Shown: in pieces, positions 1 through 7,177 of the stretch
Position numbering within the stretch: the stretch's first letter is position 1
Layout of the letters: each line of letters opens with the position of its first letter
Assembly: GCA_944390615.1 (NCBI GenBank)
Contig: CALXRJ010000100.1
Coordinates: forward strand, 1 to 18,725
Reading direction: 5' to 3'
Length of the DNA stretch: 18,725 bases
From: an uncultured Clostridia bacterium
GTDB taxonomy: Bacteria > Bacillota > Clostridia > TANB77 > CAG-508
Program-made: the position numbers and the translations under genes
Notes under the pieces: model-generated
Told to the model about the DNA's origin: nothing
What the model saw: the letters and a program-made list of their open reading frames with translations, nothing else
Database searches by the model: none

Positions 1-1
1 A

Positions 2-928
2 GACCCAAAACATGTTATATATGTATGGTTAGATGCATTAACCAATTATATTACAGCATTAGGTTATGGAACAGAAAATGACGAATTATTCCAAAAATTC
101 TGGCCAGCTGATTTACACATTGTAGGAAAAGACATTGCTAGATTTCATTTAATTTATTGGCCAATCTTCTTAATGGCATTAGATTTGCCACTTCCAAAGC
201 AAATATTAGTGCATAATTGGTACATGATGAAAGATGGAAAAATGTCAAAATCCAAAGGAAATGTAATATATCCTGAATTATTAATAAATCGATATGGACT
301 AGATGCAACCCGTTATTATTTACTTAGAGAATTACCAGTAGGATCAGATGGTATTTTTTCACCAGAAGGTTTTGTAGAAAGATATAATGTAGATTTATCC
401 AATGATTTAGGAAATCTATTAAATAGAACCATAGCAATGTGTAATAAATATTTTAAGGGACAAGTACCCCAATATAATGGATGTCAAAACCAAGTAGATA
501 GTGAGCTAGAAGAGTTTGCTAAACAAACCACACAAAAATTTGAAAACAGAATAAATGAATTTGAGATAGCAGGTAGTCTTCAAGAAATTTGGAACTTAGT
601 TTCCAGAACCAACAAATATATTGATGAAACATCACCATGGGTTTTAGCAAAAGAAGAAAACAAAGAAAAGTTAGAAGCCTGTATTTATCATTTAATTGAA
701 AATTTAAGAAGAATAGCCATACTACTTCATCCATTTATGGAAGAAACCTCTGAAAAAATATATCATCAATTAGGCTTAAAAAACAAAGCACTAAAAACTT
801 GGGAAAGTCTAGAAAAATATGATAAAATAGAAGATACGAAAGTAATTGAAAAAGGCGAGCCTTTATTTATGAGATTAAATGCAGAAGAAGAAATAGAATA
901 TATAAAAGAAGGAATGAAAAATAAATGA
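2..928 (+). CDS. metG: methionyl-tRNA synthetase, 3' portion (5' end outside window)
   Basis: This gene charges tRNA-Met with methionine in the cytoplasm. The frame is open from base 2, so the gene starts before the window; the ATG at 173 is internal. Visible parts are the end of the class I catalytic core, including the segment HIVGKDIARFH typical of MetRS, the KMSKS loop (codons at 239-253), and then the helical anticodon-binding domain with a DLGNLLNRT segment. The protein ends about 14 residues after the LNAEEEIEYI segment. Many Firmicutes MetRS continue from there into a linker and a C-terminal tRNA-binding (EMAP-like) domain, so this looks like the short form without it. The next gene starts 23 bp downstream, which suggests cotranscription. 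The identity is secure; the short-form statement rests on family knowledge. Confidence 0.95.
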   Translation, partial: DPKHVIYVWLDALTNYITALGYGTENDELFQKFWPADLHIVGKDIARFHLIYWPIFLMALDLPLPKQILVHNWYMMKDGKMSKSKGNVIYPELLINRYGLDATRYYLLRELPVGSDGIFSPEGFVERYNVDLSNDLGNLLNRTIAMCNKYFKGQVPQYNGCQNQVDSELEEFAKQTTQKFENRINEFEIAGSLQEIWNLVSRTNKYIDETSPWVLAKEENKEKLEACIYHLIENLRRIAILLHPFMEETSEKIYHQLGLKNKALKTWESLEKYDKIEDTKVIEKGEPLFMRLNAEEEIEYIKEGMKNK

Positions 929-951
929 CATAAAGAGAGGAAGTATGCAAA

Positions 952-3255
952 TTGCCTAGAAAAAAGAAAATAGAAATCGATTCTAAAATACAAGAAAAAT
1001 TAGATTATATAGGACTAAATTTAGAAAAAATACCAAAAATATTAAAAGAATATACTGAAATTAATTTCAGAACATTAAAAGGATATGATGAAAAAAAATA
1101 TAAACAATACCGATTTATTCCAGTGAAAGACATAGAAATTTTGATTTCCCCAACCAATCGAATGGAAAGCATAAAAGAAAAATACGAAAAAGCCATGCCA
1201 TTATGTTTTTATTTAGACGCAAAAAACGAAGAAAACATTTTAAATTATACCCAATTTTTAAATATGCTCAATAAAGTAAACATTCATCAAATTGAAGCAG
1301 TTGAAAAAGAACAAAAAAAATTAGCCAAAGAAAGTCCTTTTAAAATAAAATTTACTGGAAATTACTTATGGCAAATCTATTATTCTGAAACCTCTGACAA
1401 ATATTTTATGATTGTTCCTACAGAAGATTCAGATTATTCCACATTTTTCTATTTACTAAAAAAGAAGATAGAAGGGAAACCAAATGATAAAATATTTGTT
1501 CCCATCAGTTTGGTAGAATATGAAGGCAAAATTTTAAATAAAGAAGAAATAAAGGATTTAGAAAATTACTTATGGGTATTTACCAAAGATTATCCTTTAA
1601 TTTATGAAGTTTGGAATAAAAAAAATGAAGTTAGTTTAAATATGATAGGAGAAACAGAAGTATATGAAAAAATAAAAACCTTATACAAAGTAACACTATC
1701 TACCAAAAAAGAGGCAACCAAGTTTTATAAATTAGTAAAAGCATTATTTATTTTGCAAACAGAACTTCCTCACTATTTTAATTTTGAAACTAATATCAAC
1801 CAAGAAGCAGCTTTAGAATTTTATTTAGGAAAATCTAACATAAAATATGAAATATTGCCAGAATTTATTATGGAGCAATATTTAAAATCAGTTAGCTTAA
1901 AGAACAAAGCAACTACAGACTTAGAAGAGCTAACTGAAAAAATGAAAAAATTAAAAAAAGAAACACAAGACTTAGAAGAAGAATATTTAGCAAAAGAAAA
2001 GCAGATTACTACATTTTTAGAATGCAAAAAAACCTTTTTTGGAAAAGTGAAATATTTCTTTAAATTTGGAAAAAAATCCAAAAATAAAGAAGAAAAAGAA
2101 CCAGAAATACTGGAAAAGAAAGAAGAAATAAAAACCAAAAATGTAAAACCAAAAAAAGAGCCAATTAAACTAAAAGAAAAAAGCTACACCTTATATGAAT
2201 TAGAACAAAGTTTTAAAGAATTAGAAACCAAACAAGAAGAAGTAACCAATTTAGCCATGGATATTAATGCTTTAAAACTAAAAAATAAAAATTTAAAGAA
2301 AAAAATCGAAAATGCAAGTAATTACATAGAAGAAATCAATAAACATAAAAAAAGTATATTTGAATTTTGGAAATATTCCAACAAAGATGCAGTGGCAACT
2401 TTAGATGAAGGAGAAGAAGAAGAAATCAATGTAAAAAAATTAGAAAAAGTTTTCAACTATGAAGATGATTTTGAGGACTTTGGAATCGAAACAGATAAAA
2501 TACAAAGAAACAAACTAACAGATGCAGAATTAGATAGTGTATTTATTGCCAGTACCAATATTTTGCCACTTCTGAACAGAATTCATTTAAAAATAGCTGA
2601 AAACAAAGAAATATCGGAAGAATTAAAAAAACTAAAAACAGCAAAAGAAAACGAAGAAGATGGAGCAGAAGACGAAGAGGAGATCTATGATATTTTTGGA
2701 AGAATTAAACAAACCAATAATCAAGAAAGAACGATTGGAAATAAAACACATAGAGAACAACCAAGAGATAAATTTGAAATACTAGAAATCAAAAAAGGAA
2801 CCAAAGGAATTGAGCTAAAAAGAAATTTAGAAAAAATTTTAAAGGAAATAAAAAAAGCCTTAAAAAAGATTACTTTAGAAGAAGATATGTATGTCTATAA
2901 AGCAACTTCAGAAGAATTAGCATTCAATACCATTGAAGATGTTTCCTTACAGGCAGAGGAAGAAATAAAGCAATTCTTAAAAAATGAAAAACAGCCAGGA
3001 AAGATCTATTTATATAAAATAAAACTATTAAAAGGAACCAATTATATTGCCTTTTCCAATATCATCTTTTTTGACAATAAAAATATGACATTACCTGTTG
3101 GAATGAATTTATCTTCCAAAATTCTAGTGAATTTATCAGACATCAAGCAAAACGAAAAAAATATAAAAGAAATTAACAAATTAGAATTTGAAGATGAACA
3201 AGATGATTTTTCTAAAATTTTAATCAATCAGATAGAAGTAATTGAAGTAAAATAA
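952..3255 (+). CDS. conserved-looking hypothetical protein with coiled coils, 767 aa
   Basis: I do not recognise this family. The TTG start at 952 is preceded by AGAGAGGAAG (934-943) at a suitable distance; the nearby ATG at 945 opens only a four-codon frame. The product is very rich in Lys and Glu. Residues 1 to about 310 look like a mixed alpha/beta domain. Heptad-rich coiled coils follow at about 318-352 and 410-472, separated by a strongly basic Lys-rich linker (about 361-410). An acidic patch (DEGEEEEIN) comes next, and the C-terminal 150 residues again look globular. I see no signal peptide or membrane helix, so a cytoplasmic, possibly scaffold-like protein is plausible, but this is inference. 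It lies 23 bp after metG and 76 bp before hrcA, and could be cotranscribed with both. No stop or frameshift interrupts it, which supports a real gene. Confidence 0.8.
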   Translation: MPRKKKIEIDSKIQEKLDYIGLNLEKIPKILKEYTEINFRTLKGYDEKKYKQYRFIPVKDIEILISPTNRMESIKEKYEKAMPLCFYLDAKNEENILNYTQFLNMLNKVNIHQIEAVEKEQKKLAKESPFKIKFTGNYLWQIYYSETSDKYFMIVPTEDSDYSTFFYLLKKKIEGKPNDKIFVPISLVEYEGKILNKEEIKDLENYLWVFTKDYPLIYEVWNKKNEVSLNMIGETEVYEKIKTLYKVTLSTKKEATKFYKLVKALFILQTELPHYFNFETNINQEAALEFYLGKSNIKYEILPEFIMEQYLKSVSLKNKATTDLEELTEKMKKLKKETQDLEEEYLAKEKQITTFLECKKTFFGKVKYFFKFGKKSKNKEEKEPEILEKKEEIKTKNVKPKKEPIKLKEKSYTLYELEQSFKELETKQEEVTNLAMDINALKLKNKNLKKKIENASNYIEEINKHKKSIFEFWKYSNKDAVATLDEGEEEEINVKKLEKVFNYEDDFEDFGIETDKIQRNKLTDAELDSVFIASTNILPLLNRIHLKIAENKEISEELKKLKTAKENEEDGAEDEEEIYDIFGRIKQTNNQERTIGNKTHREQPRDKFEILEIKKGTKGIELKRNLEKILKEIKKALKKITLEEDMYVYKATSEELAFNTIEDVSLQAEEEIKQFLKNEKQPGKIYLYKIKLLKGTNYIAFSNIIFFDNKNMTLPVGMNLSSKILVNLSDIKQNEKNIKEINKLEFEDEQDDFSKILINQIEVIEVK

Positions 3256-3282
3256 TCGTAAGAAAATAGCTTACTAAAAAAG

Positions 3283-3291
3283 AAGGGAGGG
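3283..3291 (+). promoter_or_regulatory. distant Shine-Dalgarno of hrcA
   Basis: AAGGGAGGG is the only SD-like sequence before hrcA. The GGAGG core ends at 3290, 41 nt before the ATG at 3332, much too far for normal initiation. A stem-loop fills the space between them (next entry). The bases just before the ATG are only A residues. Confidence 0.7.
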
Positions 3292-3325
3292 AGCTTAGTT
3301 AGTAGCGAAAAAACTAATCTAAGCT
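3292..3325 (+). promoter_or_regulatory. stem-loop between the SD and start codon of hrcA
   Basis: AGCTTAGTTAGT (3292-3303) pairs with ACTAATCTAAGCT (3313-3325): 7 bp, one bulged T, then 5 bp, with a 9-nt loop. Removing the folded hairpin leaves about 7 nt between the GGAGG core and the ATG, which is ideal SD spacing. It may therefore be a structured spacer needed for hrcA translation. The pairing is seen directly; the function is inferred. Confidence 0.65.
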
Positions 3326-3331
3326 AAAAAA

Positions 3332-4348
3332 ATGCTAGATGAAAGGAAAAGAAAGGTTTTACAAGCAATTGTAGAAGAATATATAAATACAGCAGAGCCA
3401 GTAAGTTCTAATGCATTACTCAATAAATATGATATACAATGTAGTAGTGCAACTATCAGAAATGAAATGGCAGATTTAGAAAAAAGGGGGTTACTGGATA
3501 AAGTACATACATCTAGTGGAAGAATTCCTTCTGCAAAAGGATATCGTTATTATGTAGATGAACTTTTAAAAGATGACAATATCAGTTTAGAAGAAGTGAA
3601 ATACATTAGTGACAAATTAGAAACTAAAGTAAATGAAATAGAAGATTTAACCAAAATAACGGCAAATACCATTTCTGAAATGACACATTATACAACTGTT
3701 ACAATAGGTCCCAAAGCTACAGAGCAAATTATTAAAGAAATAAAATTTGTTTTGCTAGGGTCTAGAATGCTATTAGCTGTTATTATGACAGATACAGGTA
3801 TGGTAAAAGAAACTATTATAAAATTTGATGAAGATATAACAGAAAAACAAGTTGAAACCATTAATTATATGTTTAATAATAAACTAAAAAATCAACCGAT
3901 AGAGACAATTGATAAACCATTAGAAGAATATTTATATCAAGAAATGTCAGATATGGTAAAAGTAATTAAACCAATTATAGAGCAAATAAAAAAGGTTTTA
4001 TTTACAGACGAAGAAATCCATATGCAGGGAACCAGAAGAGAATTAGATTTACCAGAATTTAATAGTTTACAAGTAGCAAAAAACTTTATGAATATATTAG
4101 ATGAAAAAGAACTCATTGCCGATATGTTAAATTCCGGTTTTGCAGAAGATATCAATGTTTATATTGGGGGAGAAGATGAAAAAGAAGAATTAAAAGATTT
4201 TAGTGTTGTTACTTTTAAGCATAAGGTTGGTAATAAAGATTTGGGAACAATTGGAATTATTGGGCCTAAGAGGATGGATTATTCTAAGGTTATATCCATT
4301 ATGAAGTATATTAGTAAGAAATTGAATGAGGGAAATAAAGAAGAGTAA
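3332..4348 (+). CDS. hrcA: heat-inducible transcription repressor HrcA
   Basis: HrcA is the repressor of class I heat-shock genes; it binds CIRCE operators and needs GroEL for activity. The 338-residue length is normal. The N-terminal winged helix-turn-helix (about residues 1-75) includes LQAIVEEYINTAEPVSS and SSATIRNEMADLEKRGLL, followed by the HTSSGRIPSAKGYRYYVD segment typical of the family. The GAF-like central domain and the C-terminal GTIGIIGPKRMDYSKVI segment are intact. The start at 3332 is forced: an in-frame TAA lies at 3320-3322, and the N terminus matches other HrcA proteins. Unlike many Firmicutes hrcA operons, no CIRCE is visible before this gene; the CIRCE-like sites lie after it. 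It probably depends on read-through from metG and the coiled-coil gene, or on a promoter I cannot see. Confidence 0.96.
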   Translation: MLDERKRKVLQAIVEEYINTAEPVSSNALLNKYDIQCSSATIRNEMADLEKRGLLDKVHTSSGRIPSAKGYRYYVDELLKDDNISLEEVKYISDKLETKVNEIEDLTKITANTISEMTHYTTVTIGPKATEQIIKEIKFVLLGSRMLLAVIMTDTGMVKETIIKFDEDITEKQVETINYMFNNKLKNQPIETIDKPLEEYLYQEMSDMVKVIKPIIEQIKKVLFTDEEIHMQGTRRELDLPEFNSLQVAKNFMNILDEKELIADMLNSGFAEDINVYIGGEDEKEELKDFSVVTFKHKVGNKDLGTIGIIGPKRMDYSKVISIMKYISKKLNEGNKEE

Positions 4349-4368
4349 GCTTTTTTGGGGGATAGATT

Positions 4369-4478
4369 AGCCGAGGTAGAGTATTTTATTAGTTTGTTGG
4401 TAAAATAGTTTATCTGGGCTATTTTGAATTAGCTGCCTCAAACGGTTATGATTATAAAATTTATTGCATTCCTCGGCT
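4369..4478. repeat. 110-bp inverted-repeat element or structured RNA of unknown type
   Basis: Perfect 8-bp inverted repeats AGCCGAGG (4369-4376) and CCTCGGCT (4471-4478) bound a segment that looks less A-rich than its surroundings. Inside is a 7-bp hairpin, AAAATAG (4402-4408) with CTATTTT (4419-4425). An alternative pairing, GAGGTAG (4373-4379) with CTGCCTC (4433-4439), uses the same left arm, so the two outer pairings exclude each other. It could be a small MITE-like dispersed repeat or a noncoding RNA. I do not recognise it as tRNA, SRP RNA, T-box or tmRNA. Its position after hrcA and before the heat-shock promoter is the only context. Confidence 0.45.
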
Positions 4479-4530
4479 CCCGGCATACCTGAAGAGCATC
4501 TAAACAATTTGGTAGAAAATATTAAAAAAA

Positions 4531-4557
4531 TTAGCAAAAAGACTTGACAAGTGCTAA
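4531..4557 (+). promoter_or_regulatory. upstream CIRCE-like operator (HrcA site 1)
   Basis: The CIRCE consensus is TTAGCACTC-N9-GAGTGCTAA. Here TTAGCAAAA (4531-4539), exactly 9 nt, then AAGTGCTAA (4549-4557) are seen. The right half matches 8 of 9; the left half is weaker but keeps TTAGCA. The site covers the -35 box at 4544-4549, so a bound HrcA would block RNA polymerase. Confidence 0.6.
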
Positions 4558-4572
4558 AGAAAAGTGTATGAT
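4544..4572 (+). promoter_or_regulatory. sigma-A promoter of grpE-dnaK-dnaJ
   Basis: TTGACA (4544-4549), a 17-nt spacer and TATGAT (4567-4572) form a near-consensus vegetative promoter, with transcription expected from about 4579. It is bracketed by two CIRCE-like sites, which suggests HrcA-repressed, heat-inducible transcription of the chaperone operon. Confidence 0.85.
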
Positions 4573-4582
4573 ATATACTGAT

Positions 4583-4609
4583 TTAGCAAACTTCGTTTTT
4601 GAGTGCTAA
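4583..4609 (+). promoter_or_regulatory. CIRCE operator (HrcA site 2)
   Basis: TTAGCAAAC (4583-4591), a 9-nt spacer and GAGTGCTAA (4601-4609). The right half is a perfect CIRCE half-site; the left half matches 7 of 9. It begins a few bases after the predicted transcription start, the classical CIRCE position, and would also lie in the mRNA leader of grpE. Confidence 0.88.
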
Positions 4610-4645
4610 AAATAATGCCAAACAAGAAAGAAGGGAAGTAGATAA

Positions 4646-5155
4646 ATGGAAGAAAAGAAGGAAAACACTACAGAAGAATTAGAAAATGTAGCAACTAATG
4701 AAAAACAAGAGAAACAAGAAGAAATTGTACATTCTAATGCAGAATATGATGAATTAAATGATAGATATAAAAGAGTATTAGCAGAATTTGAAAACTTCAA
4801 AAAAAGAAGTCAAAAAGAAAGAGAAAGCTTATACAATTCCGTACTAGGAGACATTATTATAGGCATGCTTCCAATCATGGACAATTTAGAAAATGCAGTA
4901 AAAGCAGAATGTAAGGATGAAAAATATAAACAAGGGGTAGAGCTTGTACAAAAACAATTTAAAGAATTTTTAAACAAACATCATGTAGAAGAAATAGAAG
5001 CAATCGGACAAACTTTTGATCCTAGCATACATGAAGCAGTAAGTAGCACACAAGATGCAGACAAAAAAAGTCAAGAAATTGTACAAGAATACAGAAAAGG
5101 ATATAAATTAGGCAGTAAAGTTTTAAGACATTCGATGGTAGTAGTAAATCAATAA
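4646..5155 (+). CDS. grpE: nucleotide exchange factor GrpE
   Basis: GrpE releases ADP from DnaK and so drives the chaperone cycle in the cytoplasm. The 169-residue product has an acidic, Glu-rich N terminus (about residues 1-40), a long coiled-coil helix (RYKRVLAEFENFKKRSQKER), the LPIMDNLENAVK segment, and the C-terminal beta domain with QTFDPSIHEAVSS and LRHSMVVVNQ, all typical of GrpE. Length is slightly short but within the family range. A purine-rich SD (AAGAAGGGAAG) lies just before the ATG. It is the first gene of the CIRCE-controlled unit and is followed 114 bp later by dnaK. Confidence 0.96.
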   Translation: MEEKKENTTEELENVATNEKQEKQEEIVHSNAEYDELNDRYKRVLAEFENFKKRSQKERESLYNSVLGDIIIGMLPIMDNLENAVKAECKDEKYKQGVELVQKQFKEFLNKHHVEEIEAIGQTFDPSIHEAVSSTQDADKKSQEIVQEYRKGYKLGSKVLRHSMVVVNQ

Positions 5156-5269
5156 AAACTACCGAACCAATACAAAAAATCAAATAACTTTTCAAACAAT
5201 ATCTATAAAACAAAAAATAATGTAAATAATAAAAATAAAAAATAGAAAAAGAATAGGAGGATTTTTCAA

Positions 5270-7120
5270 ATGGGAAAAATAATAGGAATTGACTTAGGAA
5301 CCACAAATTCATGTGTAGCAGTTATGGAAGGAGGAGAACCAGTCGTTATACCAAATGCAGAAGGAGATAGAACCACACCATCTGTAGTGGCATTCTCCAA
5401 AAATGGAGAAAGACTAGTTGGACAAATTGCAAAACGTCAAGCTGTTACCAATCCAGACAATACAGTTATATCCATTAAAAGAAAAATGGGAACCAATGAA
5501 AAAGTAAAAATAGAAGGAGATACATTTTCTCCACAAGAAATATCAGCAATGATCTTACAAAAATTAAAAGCTGATGCTGAAAACTATTTAGGACAAAAAG
5601 TAACACAAGCAGTTATTACAGTTCCAGCATATTTTAGTGATAGTCAAAGACAAGCAACCAAAGATGCAGGAAAAATAGCAGGACTAGAAGTATTAAGAAT
5701 TATCAATGAGCCAACAGCAGCAGCACTTGCTTATGGTATGGACAAAGAACAAGACCAAAAAATACTAATCTATGACTTAGGAGGAGGAACATTTTATGTA
5801 TCTATCCTAGACATTGGAGATGGTGTATTTGAAGTTTTAGCAACCAATGGTAATACACACCTTGGAGGAGACGACTTTGACCAAAGAATTATTGATTACT
5901 TAATTGCAGAATTCAAAAAATCAGATGGAATTGATTTATCAACTGATAAAATGGCAATGCAAAGATTAAAAGAAGCTGCTGAAAAAGCCAAAAAAGACTT
6001 ATCAGGTGTAGGACAAACCAACATCAATTTACCATTTATTACAGCAGACTCAACAGGACCAAAACACTTAGATATCACATTAACCAAGGCAAAATTTGAA
6101 GAACTAATCAAAGATTTAGTAGATTCAACAGAAGGACCTGTTAACCAAGCACTTAAAGATGCAGGATTAACAGCAGCAGATATCAACAAAGTATTACTAG
6201 TAGGAGGTTCAACCAGAGTACCAGCTGTTCAAGAAGCAGTTAAAAGAATAACAGGAAAAGACGCAGACAAAGGAATTAACCCAGATGAATGTGTTGCAAT
6301 TGGAGCAGCCATTCAAGGTGGTGTTTTATCAGGAGATGTAAAAGACTTAGTATTACTAGATGTAACGCCACTTTCACTAGGAATTGAAACTTATGGAGGC
6401 GTATTTACTAAATTAATCGAAAGAAACACAACCATCCCAACCAAAAAATCACAAATATTCTCAACAGCAGCAGATGGTCAAACATCAGTTGAAGTTCACG
6501 TATTACAAGGAGAACGTGAAATGGCAGCTTACAACAAAACATTAGGAAGATTCCAATTAACTGGAATTCCAGCAGCACCAAGAGGAGTACCACAAATTGA
6601 AGTAACATTTGATATTGATGCAAACGGAATTGTACACGTATCTGCCAAAGACATGGCAACAGGAAATAGTCAAAATGTTGCGATAACAGCATCTACCAAT
6701 CTTACTGATGAAGATATTGAAAAAGCTGTTAAAGATGCAGAAGCACATGCAGAAGAAGACAAAAAGAGAAAAGACGAAATCGAAGTAAAAAATAATGCAG
6801 AAAGCTTAGTATACAACAGTGAAAAAACATTATCTGAATTAGGAGACAAAATTAGTGGAGAAGAAAAAGCAAAAATAGAAAACGAAATAGAAGCTACCAA
6901 AAAAGCACTAGAATCAAACAATACAGAAACCATTCGAGAAGCAACTGAAAAATTAACAAAAGTATTTTACGAAATGAGTGAACAACTATATAAAAATGCT
7001 AATCCAAATGGTGGCACAGAAGGGGCAAACCCAAATGCAGGAGCAAATACAGATACAACAACAGAAGAAAATGGAAATGTATATGATGCAGATTATAAAG
7101 TAGAAGATGACAATAAATAA
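5270..7120 (+). CDS. dnaK: molecular chaperone DnaK (Hsp70) with an unusual active-site residue
   Basis: This is the ATP-dependent Hsp70 that works with DnaJ and GrpE in protein folding. At 616 residues it has the usual Gram-positive length. Signature 1 (GIDLGTTNS, residues 6-14), INEPTAAALAYG, and the phosphate-2 and GGSTRVP motifs are present, followed by the substrate domain and an acidic tail ending VYDADYKVEDDNK. One position stands out: the motif DLGGGTFD reads DLGGGTFY, with Tyr176 encoded by TAT at 5795-5797. The family has a near-invariant Asp here (Asp201 in E. coli, Asp206 in bovine Hsc70), which takes part in the Mg/ATP site. A single G-to-T change would explain it, so it is either a real variant or a sequence error. 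AGGAGG lies before the ATG. The 114-bp gap before it is almost free of G and holds no other feature I can see. Confidence 0.97.
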   Translation: MGKIIGIDLGTTNSCVAVMEGGEPVVIPNAEGDRTTPSVVAFSKNGERLVGQIAKRQAVTNPDNTVISIKRKMGTNEKVKIEGDTFSPQEISAMILQKLKADAENYLGQKVTQAVITVPAYFSDSQRQATKDAGKIAGLEVLRIINEPTAAALAYGMDKEQDQKILIYDLGGGTFYVSILDIGDGVFEVLATNGNTHLGGDDFDQRIIDYLIAEFKKSDGIDLSTDKMAMQRLKEAAEKAKKDLSGVGQTNINLPFITADSTGPKHLDITLTKAKFEELIKDLVDSTEGPVNQALKDAGLTAADINKVLLVGGSTRVPAVQEAVKRITGKDADKGINPDECVAIGAAIQGGVLSGDVKDLVLLDVTPLSLGIETYGGVFTKLIERNTTIPTKKSQIFSTAADGQTSVEVHVLQGEREMAAYNKTLGRFQLTGIPAAPRGVPQIEVTFDIDANGIVHVSAKDMATGNSQNVAITASTNLTDEDIEKAVKDAEAHAEEDKKRKDEIEVKNNAESLVYNSEKTLSELGDKISGEEKAKIENEIEATKKALESNNTETIREATEKLTKVFYEMSEQLYKNANPNGGTEGANPNAGANTDTTTEENGNVYDADYKVEDDNK

Positions 7121-7122
7121 AA

Positions 7123-7151
7123 GGAAAAGAGGCTGCCTAAGCTTCTTTTCC
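7123..7151 (+). terminator. stem-loop after dnaK, possible partial terminator or processing site
   Basis: GGAAAAGAGGCT (7123-7134) pairs with AGCTTCTTTTCC (7140-7151) over 12 bp with one G-U pair and a 5-nt loop. It is followed by ATATTTTAAAAT, a weak U tract. Because dnaJ lies downstream in the same operon, it may attenuate or stabilise the dnaK message rather than end it. Confidence 0.55.
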
Positions 7152-7177
7152 ATATTTTAAAATAAAGGAATAAAACT

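Noticed and set aside
945..959. ATG-led four-codon frame overlapping the TTG start of the 767-aa gene
   Set aside because: Too short and unsupported; the TTG at 952 has better SD spacing and opens the long frame. A leader peptide cannot be excluded but nothing favours it.
4367..4486. 39-codon minus-strand ORF as a real gene
   Set aside because: It spans the inverted-repeat element exactly but lacks an SD and promoter; treated as part of the element.
5022..5312. 96-codon minus-strand frame over the grpE-dnaK junction, and similar long antisense frames in dnaK, dnaJ and rnr
   Set aside because: Shadow frames of A-rich genes: rich in Phe, Leu and Tyr, no SD, and overlapping well-identified genes.
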